From NCBI GenBank assembly GCA_030374765.1, contig JARGXX010000099.1:1-64000 (forward strand): a stretch of DNA of 64,000 bases. The letters run 5' to 3'. The notes beneath the pieces were generated by a model, which did not search any database, had not been told where the DNA came from, and saw only the letters and a list, made by a program, of their open reading frames with translations. Origin of the DNA: Agarophyton chilense (lineage: Eukaryota; Rhodophyta; Florideophyceae; Gracilariales; Gracilariaceae). A program made the translations under genes and the position numbers. Shown in pieces: positions 1-12,649 of the stretch (within the stretch, counting starts at the first letter, position 1; the number at the start of each line of letters is the position of its first letter).

Positions 1-182
1 CCCTTAAGTTTCCTCCAGAGCACAGCGACGCCGCACATTCCCACCGCATTTCTTACACCCCTAAACCCCGTTCGCGGAATAGAAAAATGCCGTCGCCAAC
101 CAAGTACCTTAAGGGGAACAGTTGCAAGTCGATTAGTACCTTAAATGGAAACGTCGCAAGTCCATAAGTCAAGCCAATATGA

Positions 183-254
183 GTACGTTTAGCTCAGTGG
201 TTAATATTTGTTAATATTTTCCACAAGTCGTGGGTTCAATTCCCATTGTTTGCA
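183..254 (+). other. tRNA-like segment (representative copy; one per satellite monomer)
   Basis: This 72-nt stretch has the layout of a tRNA gene. An A box (TAGCTCAGTGG, 190-200) and a B box (GGTTCAATTCC, 233-243) fit the Pol III internal promoter consensus. The T arm is perfect: GTGGG and CCCAT form five pairs around a TTCAATT loop. The acceptor arms (183-189 and 247-253) pair at five of seven positions, counting G-T. The D stem cannot close because its 3' side is replaced by an A+T duplication (GTTAATATT twice), and only three pairs remain in the anticodon stem. It is therefore a tRNA-derived pseudogene or SINE-like head rather than a functional tRNA. A run of TTTT lies between the two boxes and could stop Pol III early. 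Confidence 0.7.
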
Positions 255-3200
255 GGACAATTACAATTAGGAGTAGCGCCCCTAATATCATGTAATTAGC
301 TTAATGACGAGGTAACACTTGCAATTAAGGTTTGGCCACCCCTAATTAGCAAATTAAGTTCCTCCAGAGCACAGCGACGCCGCACATTCCCACCGCATTT
401 CTTAACACCTAAACCCCGTTCGCGGAATAGAAAATGCCGTCGCCAACCAAGTACCCTTAAGGGGAACAGTTGCAAGTCGATTAGTACCTAAATGGAAACG
501 TCGCAAGTCCATAAGTCAAGCCAATATGAGTACGTTTAGCTCAGTGGTTAATATTTGTTAATATTTTCCACAAGTCGTGGGTTCAATTCCCATTGTTTGC
601 AGGACAATTACAATTAGGAGTAGCGCCCCTAATATCATGTAATTAGCTTAATGACGAGGTAACACTTGCAATTAAGGTTTGGCCACCCCTAATTAGCAAA
701 TTAAGTTCCTCCAGAGCACAGCGACGCCGCACATTCCCACCGCATTTCTTAACACCTAAACCCCGTTCGCGGAATAGAAAAATGCCGTCGCCAACCAAGT
801 ACCCTTAAGGGAACAGTTGCAAGTCGATTAGTACCTTAAATGGAAACGTCGCAAGTCCATAAGTCAAGCCAATATGAGTACGTTTAGCTCAGTGGTTAAT
901 ATTTGTTAATATTTTCCACAAGTCGTGGGTTCAATTCCCATTGTTTGCAGGACAATTACAATTAGGAGTAGCGCCCCTAATATCATGTAATTAGCTTAAT
1001 GACGAGGTAACACTTGCAATTAAGGTTTGGCCACCCCTAATTAGCAAATTAAGTTCCTCCAGAGCACAGCGACGCCGCACATTCCCACCGCATTTCTTAA
1101 CACCTAAACCCCGTTCGCGGAATAGAAAAATGCCGTCGCCAACCAAGTACCCTTAAGGGGAACAGTTGCAAGTCGATTAGTACCTTAAATGGAAACGTCG
1201 CAAGTCCATAAGTCAAGCCAATATGAGTACGTTTAGCTCAGTGGTTAATATTTGTTAATATTTTCCACAAGTCGTGGGTTCAATTCCCATTGTTTGCAGG
1301 ACAATTACAATTAGGAGTAGCGCCCCTAATATCATGTAATTAGCTTAATGACGAGGTAACACTTGCAATTAAGGTTTGGCCACCCCTAATTAGCAAATTA
1401 AGTTCCTCCAGAGCACAGCGACGCCGCACATTCCCACCGCATTTCTTAACACCTAAACCCCGTTCGCGGAATAGAAAAATGCCGTCGCCAACCAAGTACC
1501 CTTAAGGGGAACAGTTGCAAGTCGATTAGTACCTTAAATGGAAACGTCGCAAGTCCATAAGTCAAGCCAATATGAGTACGTTTAGCTCAGTGGTTAATAT
1601 TTGTTAATATTTTCCACAAGTCGTGGGTTCAATTCCCATTGTTTGCAGGACAATTACAATTAGGAGTAGCGCCCCTAATATCATGTAATTAGCTTAATGA
1701 CGAGGTAACACTTGCAATTAAGGTTTGGCCACCCTAATTAGCAAATTAAGTTCCTCCAGAGCACAGCGACGCCGCACATTCCCACCGCATTTCTTAACAC
1801 CTAAACCCCGTTCGCGGAATAGAAAAATGCCGTCGCCAACCAAGTACCCTTAAGGGGAACAGTTGCAAGTCGATTAGTACCTTAAATGGAAACGTCGCAA
1901 GTCCATAAGTCAAGCCAATATGAGTACGTTTAGCTCAGTGGTTAATATTTGTTAATATTTTCCACAAGTCGTGGGTTCAATTCCCATTGTTTGCAGGACA
2001 ATTACAATTAGGAGTAGCGCCCCTAATATCATGTAATTAGCTTAATGACGAGGTAACACTTGCAATTAAGGTTTGGCCACCCCTAATTAGCAAATTAAGT
2101 TCCTCCAGAGCACAGCGACGCCGCACATTCCCACCGCATTTCTTAACACCTAAACCCCGTTCGCGGAATAGAAAAATGCCGTCGCCAACCAAGTACCCTT
2201 AAGGGGAACAGTTGCAAGTCGATTAGTACCTTAAATGGAAACGTCGCAAGTCCATAAGTCAAGCCAATATGAGTACGTTTAGCTCAGTGGTTAATATTTG
2301 TTAATATTTTCCACAAGTCGTGGGTTCAATTCCCATTGTTTGCAGGACAATTACAATTAGGAGTAGCGCCCCTAATATCATGTAATTAGCTTAATGACGA
2401 GGTAACACTTGCAATTAAGGTTTGGCCACCCCTAATTAGCAAATTAAGTTCCTCCAGAGCACAGCGACGCCGCACATTCCCACCGCATTTCTTAACACCT
2501 AAACCCCGTTCGCGGAATAGAAAAATGCCGTCGCCAACCAAGTACCCTTAAGGGGAACAGTTGCAAGTCGATTAGTACCTTAAATGGAAACGTCGCAAGT
2601 CCATAAGTCAAGCCAATATGAGTACGTTTAGCTCAGTGGTTAATATTTGTTAATATTTTCCACAAGTCGTGGGTTCAATTCCCATTGTTTGCAGGACAAT
2701 TACAATTAGGAGTAGCGCCCCTAATATCATGTAATTAGCTTAATGACGAGGTAACACTTGCAATTAAGGTTTGGCCACCCCTAATTAGCAAATTAAGTTC
2801 CTCCAGAGCACAGCGACGCCGCACATTCCCACCGCATTTCTTAACACCTAAACCCCGTTCGCGGAATAGAAAAATGCCGTCGCCAACCAAGTACCCTTAA
2901 GGGGAACAGTTGCAAGTCGATTAGTACCTTAAATGGAAACGTCGCAAGTCCATAAGTCAAGCCAATATGAGTACGTTTAGCTCAGTGGTTAATATTTGTT
3001 AATATTTTCCACAAGTCGTGGGTTCAATTCCCATTGTTTGCAGGACAATTACAATTAGGAGTAGCGCCCCTAATATCATGTAATTAGCTTAATGACGAGG
3101 TAACACTTGCAATTAAGGTTTGGCCACCCCTAATTAGCAAATTAAGTTCCTCCAGAGCACAGCGACGCCGCACATTCCCACCGCATTTCTTAACACCTAA

Positions 3201-6200
3201 ACCCCGTTCGCGGAATAGAAAAATGCCGTCGCCAACCAAGTACCCTTAAGGGGAACAGTTGCAAGTCGATTAGTACCTTAAATGGAAACGTCGCAAGTCC
3301 ATAAGTCAAGCCAATATGAGTACGTTTAGCTCAGTGGTTAATATTTGTTAATATTTTCCACAAGTCGTGGGTTCAATTCCCATTGTTTGCAGGACAATTA
3401 CAATTAGGAGTAGCGCCCCTAATATCATGTAATTAGCTTAATGACGAGGTAACACTTGCAATTAAGGTTTGGCCACCCCTAATTAGCAAATTAAGTTCCT
3501 CCAGAGCACAGCGACGCCGCACATTCCCACCGCATTTCTTAACACCTAAACCCCGTTCGCGGAATAGAAAAATGCCGTCGCCAACCAAGTACCCTTAAGG
3601 GGAACAGTTGCAAGTCGATTAGTACCTTAAATGGAAACGTCGCAAGTCCATAAGTCAAGCCAATATGAGTACGTTTAGCTCAGTGGTTAATATTTGTTAA
3701 TATTTTCCACAAGTCGTGGGTTCAATTCCCATTGTTTGCAGGACAATTACAATTAGGAGTAGCGCCCCTAATATCATGTAATTAGCTTAATGACGAGGTA
3801 ACACTTGCAATTAAGGTTTGGCCACCCCTAATTAGCAAATTAAGTTCCTCCAGAGCACAGCGACGCCGCACATTCCCACCGCATTTCTTAACACCTAAAC
3901 CCCGTTCGCGGAATAGAAAAATGCCGTCGCCAACCAAGTACCCTTAAGGGGAACAGTTGCAAGTCGATTAGTACCTTAAATGGAAACGTCGCAAGTCCAT
4001 AAGTCAAGCCAATATGAGTACGTTTAGCTCAGTGGTTAATATTTGTTAATATTTTCCACAAGTCGTGGGTTCAATTCCCATTGTTTGCAGGACAATTACA
4101 ATTAGGAGTAGCGCCCCTAATATCATGTAATTAGCTTAATGACGAGGTAACACTTGCAATTAAGGTTTGGCCACCCCTAATTAGCAAATTAAGTTCCTCC
4201 AGAGCACAGCGACGCCGCACATTCCCACCGCATTTCTTAACACCTAAACCCCGTTCGCGGAATAGAAAAATGCCGTCGCCAACCAAGTACCCTTAAGGGG
4301 AACAGTTGCAAGTCGATTAGTACCTTAAATGGAAACGTCGCAAGTCCATAAGTCAAGCCAATATGAGTACGTTTAGCTCAGTGGTTAATATTTGTTAATA
4401 TTTTCCACAAGTCGTGGGTTCAATTCCCATTGTTTGCAGGACAATTACAATTAGGAGTAGCGCCCCTAATATCATGTAATTAGCTTAATGACGAGGTAAC
4501 ACTTGCAATTAAGGTTTGGCCACCCCTAATTAGCAAATTAAGTTCCTCCAGAGCACAGCGACGCCGCACATTCCCACCGCATTTCTTAACACCTAAACCC
4601 CGTTCGCGGAATAGAAAAATGCCGTCGCCAACCAAGTACCCTTAAGGGGAACAGTTGCAAGTCGATTAGTACCTTAAATGGAAACGTCGCAAGTCCATAA
4701 GTCAAGCCAATATGAGTACGTTTAGCTCAGTGGTTAATATTTGTTAATATTTTCCACAAGTCGTGGGTTCAATTCCCATTGTTTGCAGGACAATTACAAT
4801 TAGGAGTAGCGCCCCTAATATCATGTAATTAGCTTAATGACGAGGTAACACTTGCAATTAAGGTTTGGCCACCCCTAATTAGCAAATTAAGTTCCTCCAG
4901 AGCACAGCGACGCCGCACATTCCCACCGCATTTCTTAACACCTAAACCCCGTTCGCGGAATAGAAAAATGCCGTCGCCAACCAAGTACCCTTAAGGGAAC
5001 AGTTGCAAGTCGATTAGTACCTTAAATGGAAACGTCGCAAGTCCATAAGTCAAGCCAATATGAGTACGTTTAGCTCAGTGGTTAATATTTGTTAATATTT
5101 TCCACAAGTCGTGGGTTCAATTCCCATTGTTTGCAGGACAATTACAATTAGGAGTAGCGCCCCTAATATCATGTAATTAGCTTAATGACGAGGTAACACT
5201 TGCAATTAAGGTTTGGCCACCCCTAATTAGCAAATTAAGTTCCTCCAGAGCACAGCGACGCCGCACATTCCCACCGCATTTCTTAACACCTAAACCCCGT
5301 TCGCGGAATAGAAAAATGCCGTCGCCAACCAGTACCCTTAAGGGGAACAGTTGCAAGTCGATTAGTACCTTAAATGGAAACGTCGCAAGTCCATAAGTCA
5401 AGCCAATATGAGTACGTTTAGCTCAGTGGTTAATATTTGTTAATATTTTCCACAAGTCGTGGGTTCAATTCCCATTGTTTGCAGGACAATTACAATTAGG
5501 AGTAGCGCCCCTAATATCATGTAATTAGCTTAATGACGAGGTAACACTTGCAATTAAGGTTTGGCCACCCCTAATTAGCAAATTAAGTTCCTCCAGAGCA
5601 CAGCGACGCCGCACATTCCCACCGCATTTCTTAACACCTAAACCCCGTTCGCGGAATAGAAAAATGCCGTCGCCAACCAAGTACCCTTAAGGGGAACAGT
5701 TGCAAGTCGATTAGTACCTTAAATGGAAACGTCGCAAGTCCATAAGTCAAGCCAATATGAGTACGTTTAGCTCAGTGGTTAATATTTGTTAATATTTTCC
5801 ACAAGTCGTGGGTTCAATTCCCATTGTTTGCAGGACAATTACAATTAGGAGTAGCGCCCCTAATATCATGTAATTAGCTTAATGACGAGGTAACACTTGC
5901 AATTAAGGTTTGGCCACCCCTAATTAGCAAATTAAGTTCCTCCAGAGCACAGCGACGCCGCACATTCCCACCGCATTTCTTAACACCTAAACCCCGTTCG
6001 CGGAATAGAAAAATGCCGTCGCCAACCAAGTACCCTTAAGGGGAACAGTTGCAAGTCGATTAGTACCTTAAATGGAAACGTCGCAAGTCCATAAGTCAAG
6101 CCAATATGAGTACGTTTAGCTCAGTGGTTAATATTTGTTAATATTTTCCACAAGTCGTGGGTTCAATTCCCATTGTTTGCAGGACAATTACAATTAGGAG

Positions 6201-9200
6201 TAGCGCCCCTAATATCATGTAATTAGCTTAATGACGAGGTAACACTTGCAATTAAGGTTTGGCCACCCCTAATTAGCAAATTAAGTTCCTCCAGAGCACA
6301 GCGACGCCGCACATTCCCACCGCATTTCTTAACACCTAAACCCCGTTCGCGGAATAGAAAAATGCCGTCGCCAACCAAGTACCCTTAAGGGGAACAGTTG
6401 CAAGTCGATTAGTACCTTAAATGGAAACGTCGCAAGTCCATAAGTCAAGCCAATATGAGTACGTTTAGCTCAGTGGTTAATATTTGTTAATATTTTCCAC
6501 AAGTCGTGGGTTCAATTCCCATTGTTTGCAGGACAATTACAATTAGGAGTAGCGCCCCTAATATCATGTAATTAGCTTAATGACGAGGTAACACTTGCAA
6601 TTAAGGTTTGGCCACCCCTAATTAGCAAATTAAGTTCCTCCAGAGCACAGCGACGCCGCACATTCCCACCGCATTTCTTAACACCTAAACCCCGTTCGCG
6701 GAATAGAAAAATGCCGTCGCCAACCAAGTACCCTTAAGGGGAACAGTTGCAAGTCGATTAGTACCTTAAATGGAAACGTCGCAAGTCCATAAGTCAAGCC
6801 AATATGAGTACGTTTAGCTCAGTGGTTAATATTTGTTAATATTTTCCACAAGTCGTGGGTTCAATTCCCATTGTTTGCAGGACAATTACAATTAGGAGTA
6901 GCGCCCCTAATATCATGTAATTAGCTTAATGACGAGGTAACACTTGCAATTAAGGTTTGGCCACCCCTAATTAGCAAATTAAGTTCCTCCAGAGCACAGC
7001 GACGCCGCACATTCCCACCGCATTTCTTAACACCTAAACCCCGTTCGCGGAATAGAAAAATGCCGTCGCCAACCAAGTACCCTTAAGGGGAACAGTTGCA
7101 AGTCGATTAGTACCTTAAATGGAAACGTCGCAAGTCCATAAGTCAAGCCAATATGAGTACGTTTAGCTCAGTGGTTAATATTTGTTAATATTTTCCACAA
7201 GTCGTGGGTTCAATTCCCATTGTTTGCAGGACAATTACAATTAGGAGTAGCGCCCCTAATATCATGTAATTAGCTTAATGACGAGGTAACACTTGCAATT
7301 AAGGTTTGGCCACCCCTAATTAGCAAATTAAGTTCCTCCAGAGCACAGCGACGCCGCACATTCCCACCGCATTTCTTAACACCTAAACCCCGTTCGCGGA
7401 ATAGAAAAATGCCGTCGCCAACCAAGTACCCTTAAGGGGAACAGTTGCAAGTCGATTAGTACCTTAAATGGAAACGTCGCAAGTCCATAAGTCAAGCCAA
7501 TATGAGTACGTTTAGCTCAGTGGTTAATATTTGTAATATTTTCCACAAGTCGTGGGTTCAATTCCCATTGTTTGCAGGACAATTACAATTAGGAGTAGCG
7601 CCCCTAATATCATGTAATTAGCTTAATGACGAGGTAACACTTGCAATTAAGGTTTGGCCACCCCTAATTAGCAAATTAAGTTCCTCCAGAGCACAGCGAC
7701 GCCGCACATTCCCACCGCATTTCTTAACACCTAAACCCCGTTCGCGGAATAGAAAAATGCCGTCGCCAACCAAGTACCCTTAAGGGGAACAGTTGCAAGT
7801 CGATTAGTACCTTAAATGGAAACGTCGCAAGTCCATAAGTCAAGCCAATATGAGTACGTTTAGCTCAGTGGTTAATATTTGTTAATATTTTCCACAAGTC
7901 GTGGGTTCAATTCCCATTGTTTGCAGGACAATTACAATTAGGAGTAGCGCCCCTAATATCATGTAATTAGCTTAATGACGAGGTAACACTTGCAATTAAG
8001 GTTTGGCCACCCCTAATTAGCAAATTAAGTTCCTCCAGAGCACAGCGACGCCGCACATTCCCACCGCATTTCTTAACACCTAAACCCCGTTCGCGGAATA
8101 GAAAAATGCCGTCGCCAACCAAGTACCCTTAAGGGGAACAGTTGCAAGTCGATTAGTACCTTAAATGGAAACGTCGCAAGTCCATAAGTCAAGCCAATAT
8201 GAGTACGTTTAGCTCAGTGGTTAATATTTGTTAATATTTTCCACAAGTCGTGGGTTCAATTCCCATTGTTTGCAGGACAATTACAATTAGGAGTAGCGCC
8301 CCTAATATCATGTAATTAGCTTAATGACGAGGTAACACTTGCAATTAAGGTTTGGCCACCCCTAATTAGCAAATTAAGTTCCTCCAGAGCACAGCGACGC
8401 CGCACATTCCCACCGCATTTCTTAACACCTAAACCCCGTTCGCGGAATAGAAAAATGCCGTCGCCAACCAAGTACCCTTAAGGGGAACAGTTGCAAGTCG
8501 ATTAGTACCTTAAATGGAAACGTCGCAAGTCCATAAGTCAAGCCAATATGAGTACGTTTAGCTCAGTGGTTAATATTTGTTAATATTTTCCACAAGTCGT
8601 GGGTTCAATTCCCATTGTTTGCAGGACAATTACAATTAGGAGTAGCGCCCCTAATATCATGTAATTAGCTTAATGACGAGGTAACACTTGCAATTAAGGT
8701 TTGGCCACCCCTAATTAGCAAATTAAGTTCCTCCAGAGCACAGCGACGCCGCACATTCCCACCGCATTTCTTAACACCTAAACCCCGTTCGCGGAATAGA
8801 AAAATGCCGTCGCCAACCAAGTACCCTTAAGGGGAACAGTTGCAAGTCGATTAGTACCTTAAATGGAAACGTCGCAAGTCCATAAGTCAAGCCAATATGA
8901 GTACGTTTAGCTCAGTGGTTAATATTTGTTAATATTTTCCACAAGTCGTGGGTTCAATTCCCATTGTTTGCAGGACAATTACAATAGGAGTAGCGCCCCT
9001 AATATCATGTAATTAGCTTAATGACGAGGTAACACTTGCAATTAAGGTTTGGCCACCCCTAATTAGCAAATTAAGTTCCTCCAGAGCACAGCGACGCCGC
9101 ACATTCCCACCGCATTTCTTAACACCTAAACCCCGTTCGCGGAATAGAAAAATGCCGTCGCCAACCAAGTACCCTTAAGGGGAACAGTTGCAAGTCGATT

Positions 9201-12200
9201 AGTACCTTAAATGGAAACGTCGCAAGTCCATAAGTCAAGCCAATATGAGTACGTTTAGCTCAGTGGTTAATATTTGTTAATATTTTCCACAAGTCGTGGG
9301 TTCAATTCCCATTGTTTGCAGGACAATTACAATTAGGAGTAGCGCCCCTAATATCATGTAATTAGCTTAATGACGAGGTAACACTTGCAATTAAGGTTTG
9401 GCCACCCCTAATTAGCAAATTAAGTTCCTCCAGAGCACAGCGACGCCGCACATTCCCACCGCATTTCTTAACACCTAAACCCCGTTCGCGGAATAGAAAA
9501 ATGCCGTCGCCAACCAAGTACCCTTAAGGGGAACAGTTGCAAGTCGATTAGTACCTTAAATGGAAACGTCGCAAGTCCATAAGTCAAGCCAATATGAGTA
9601 CGTTTAGCTCAGTGGTTAATATTTGTTAATATTTTCCACAAGTCGTGGGTTCAATTCCCATTGTTTGCAGGACAATTACAATTAGGAGTAGCGCCCCTAA
9701 TATCATGTAATTAGCTTAATGACGAGGTAACACTTGCAATTAAGGTTTGGCCACCCCTAATTAGCAAATTAAGTTCCTCCAGAGCACAGCGACGCCGCAC
9801 ATTCCCACCGCATTTCTTAACACCTAAACCCCGTTCGCGGAATAGAAAAATGCCGTCGCCAACCAAGTACCCTTAAGGGGAACAGTTGCAAGTCGATTAG
9901 TACCTTAAATGGAAACGTCGCAAGTCCATAAGTCAAGCCAATATGAGTACGTTTAGCTCAGTGGTTAATATTTGTTAATATTTTCCACAAGTCGTGGGTT
10001 CAATTCCCATTGTTTGCAGGACAATTACAATTAGGAGTAGCGCCCCTAATATCATGTAATTAGCTTAATGACGAGGTAACACTTGCAATTAAGGTTTGGC
10101 CACCCCTAATTAGCAAATTAAGTTCCTCCAGAGCACAGCGACGCCGCACATTCCCACCGCATTTCTTAACACCTAAACCCCGTTCGCGGAATAGAAAAAT
10201 GCCGTCGCCAACCAAGTACCCTTAAGGGGAACAGTTGCAAGTCGATTAGTACCTTAAATGGAAACGTCGCAAGTCCATAAGTCAAGCCAATATGAGTACG
10301 TTTAGCTCAGTGGTTAATATTTGTTAATATTTTCCACAAGTCGTGGGTTCAATTCCCATTGTTTGCAGGACAATTACAATTAGGAGTAGCGCCCCTAATA
10401 TCATGTAATTAGCTTAATGACGAGGTAACACTTGCAATTAAGGTTTGGCCACCCCTAATTAGCAAATTAAGTTCCTCCAGAGCACAGCGACGCCGCACAT
10501 TCCCACCGCATTTCTTAACACCTAAACCCCGTTCGCGGAATAGAAAAATGCCGTCGCCAACCAAGTACCCTTAAGGGGAACAGTTGCAAGTCGATTAGTA
10601 CCTTAAATGGAAACGTCGCAAGTCCATAAGTCAAGCCAATATGAGTACGTTTAGCTCAGTGGTTAATATTTGTTAATATTTTCCACAAGTCGTGGGTTCA
10701 ATTCCCATTGTTTGCAGGACAATTACAATTAGGAGTAGCGCCCCTAATATCATGTAATTAGCTTAATGACGAGGTAACACTTGCAATTAAGGTTTGGCCA
10801 CCCCTAATTAGCAAATTAAGTTCCTCCAGAGCACAGCGACGCCGCACATTCCCACCGCATTTCTTAACACCTAAACCCCGTTCGCGGAATAGAAAAATGC
10901 CGTCGCCAACCAAGTACCCTTAAGGGGAACAGTTGCAAGTCGATTAGTACCTTAAATGGAAACGTCGCAAGTCCATAAGTCAAGCCAATATGAGTACGTT
11001 TAGCTCAGTGGTTAATATTTGTTAATATTTTCCACAAGTCGTGGGTTCAATTCCCATTGTTTGCAGGACAATTACAATTAGGAGTAGCGCCCCTAATATC
11101 ATGTAATTAGCTTAATGACGAGGTAACACTTGCAATTAAGGTTTGGCCACCCCTAATTAGCAAATTAAGTTCCTCCAGAGCACAGCGACGCCGCACATTC
11201 CCACCGCATTTCTTAACACCTAAACCCCGTTCGCGGAATAGAAAAATGCCGTCGCCAACCAAGTACCCTTAAGGGGAACAGTTGCAAGTCGATTAGTACC
11301 TTAAATGGAAACGTCGCAAGTCCATAAGTCAAGCCAATATGAGTACGTTTAGCTCAGTGGTTAATATTTGTTAATATTTTCCACAAGTCGTGGGTTCAAT
11401 TCCCATTGTTTGCAGGACAATTACAATTAGGAGTAGCGCCCCTAATATCATGTAATTAGCTTAATGACGAGGTAACACTTGCAATTAAGGTTTGGCCACC
11501 CCTAATTAGCAAATTAAGTTCCTCCAGAGCACAGCGACGCCGCACATTCCCACCGCATTTCTTAACACCTAAACCCCGTTCGCGGAATAGAAAAATGCCG
11601 TCGCCAACCAAGTACCCTTAAGGGGAACAGTTGCAAGTCGATTAGTACCTTAAATGGAAACGTCGCAAGTCCATAAGTCAAGCCAATATGAGTACGTTTA
11701 GCTCAGTGGTTAATATTTGTTAATATTTTCCACAAGTCGTGGGTTCAATTCCCATTGTTTGCAGGACAATTACAATTAGGAGTAGCGCCCCTAATATCAT
11801 GTAATTAGCTTAATGACGAGGTAACACTTGCAATTAAGGTTTGGCCACCCCTAATTAGCAAATTAAGTTCCTCCAGAGCACAGCGACGCCGCACATTCCC
11901 ACCGCATTTCTTAACACCTAAACCCCGTTCGCGGAATAGAAAAATGCCGTCGCCAACCAAGTACCCTTAAGGGGAACAGTTGCAAGTCGATTAGTACCTT
12001 AAATGGAAACGTCGCAAGTCCATAAGTCAAGCCAATATGAGTACGTTTAGCTCAGTGGTTAATATTTGTTAATATTTTCCACAAGTCGTGGGTTCAATTC
12101 CCATTGTTTGCAGGACAATTACAATTAGGAGTAGCGCCCCTAATATCATGTAATTAGCTTAATGACGAGGTAACACTTGCAATTAAGGTTTGGCCACCCC

Positions 12201-12649
12201 TAATTAGCAAATTAAGTTCCTCCAGAGCACAGCGACGCCGCACATTCCCACCGCATTTCTTAACACCTAAACCCCGTTCGCGGAATAGAAAAATGCCGTC
12301 GCCAACCAAGTACCCTTAAGGGGAACAGTTGCAAGTCGATTAGTACCTTAAATGGAAACGTCGCAAGTCCATAAGTCAAGCCAATATGAGTACGTTTAGC
12401 TCAGTGGTTAATATTTGTTAATATTTTCCACAAGTCGTGGGTTCAATTCCCATTGTTTGCAGGACAATTACAATTAGGAGTAGCGCCCCTAATATCATGT
12501 AATTAGCTTAATGACGAGGTAACACTTGCAATTAAGGTTTGGCCACCCCTAATTAGCAAATTAAGTTCCTCCAGAGCACAGCGACGCCGCACATTCCCAC
12601 CGCATTTCTTAACACCTAAACCCCGTTCGCGGAATAGAAAAATGCCGTC

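Noticed and set aside
183-254. Functional tRNA gene in each monomer
   Set aside because: The D stem cannot form and the anticodon stem and acceptor have mismatches, so it is tRNA-derived only.
5177-5401. 74-codon frame on the minus strand of the satellite
   Set aside because: It exists only where a base is missing from one monomer and has no start context or domain; it is a chance frame in satellite DNA.
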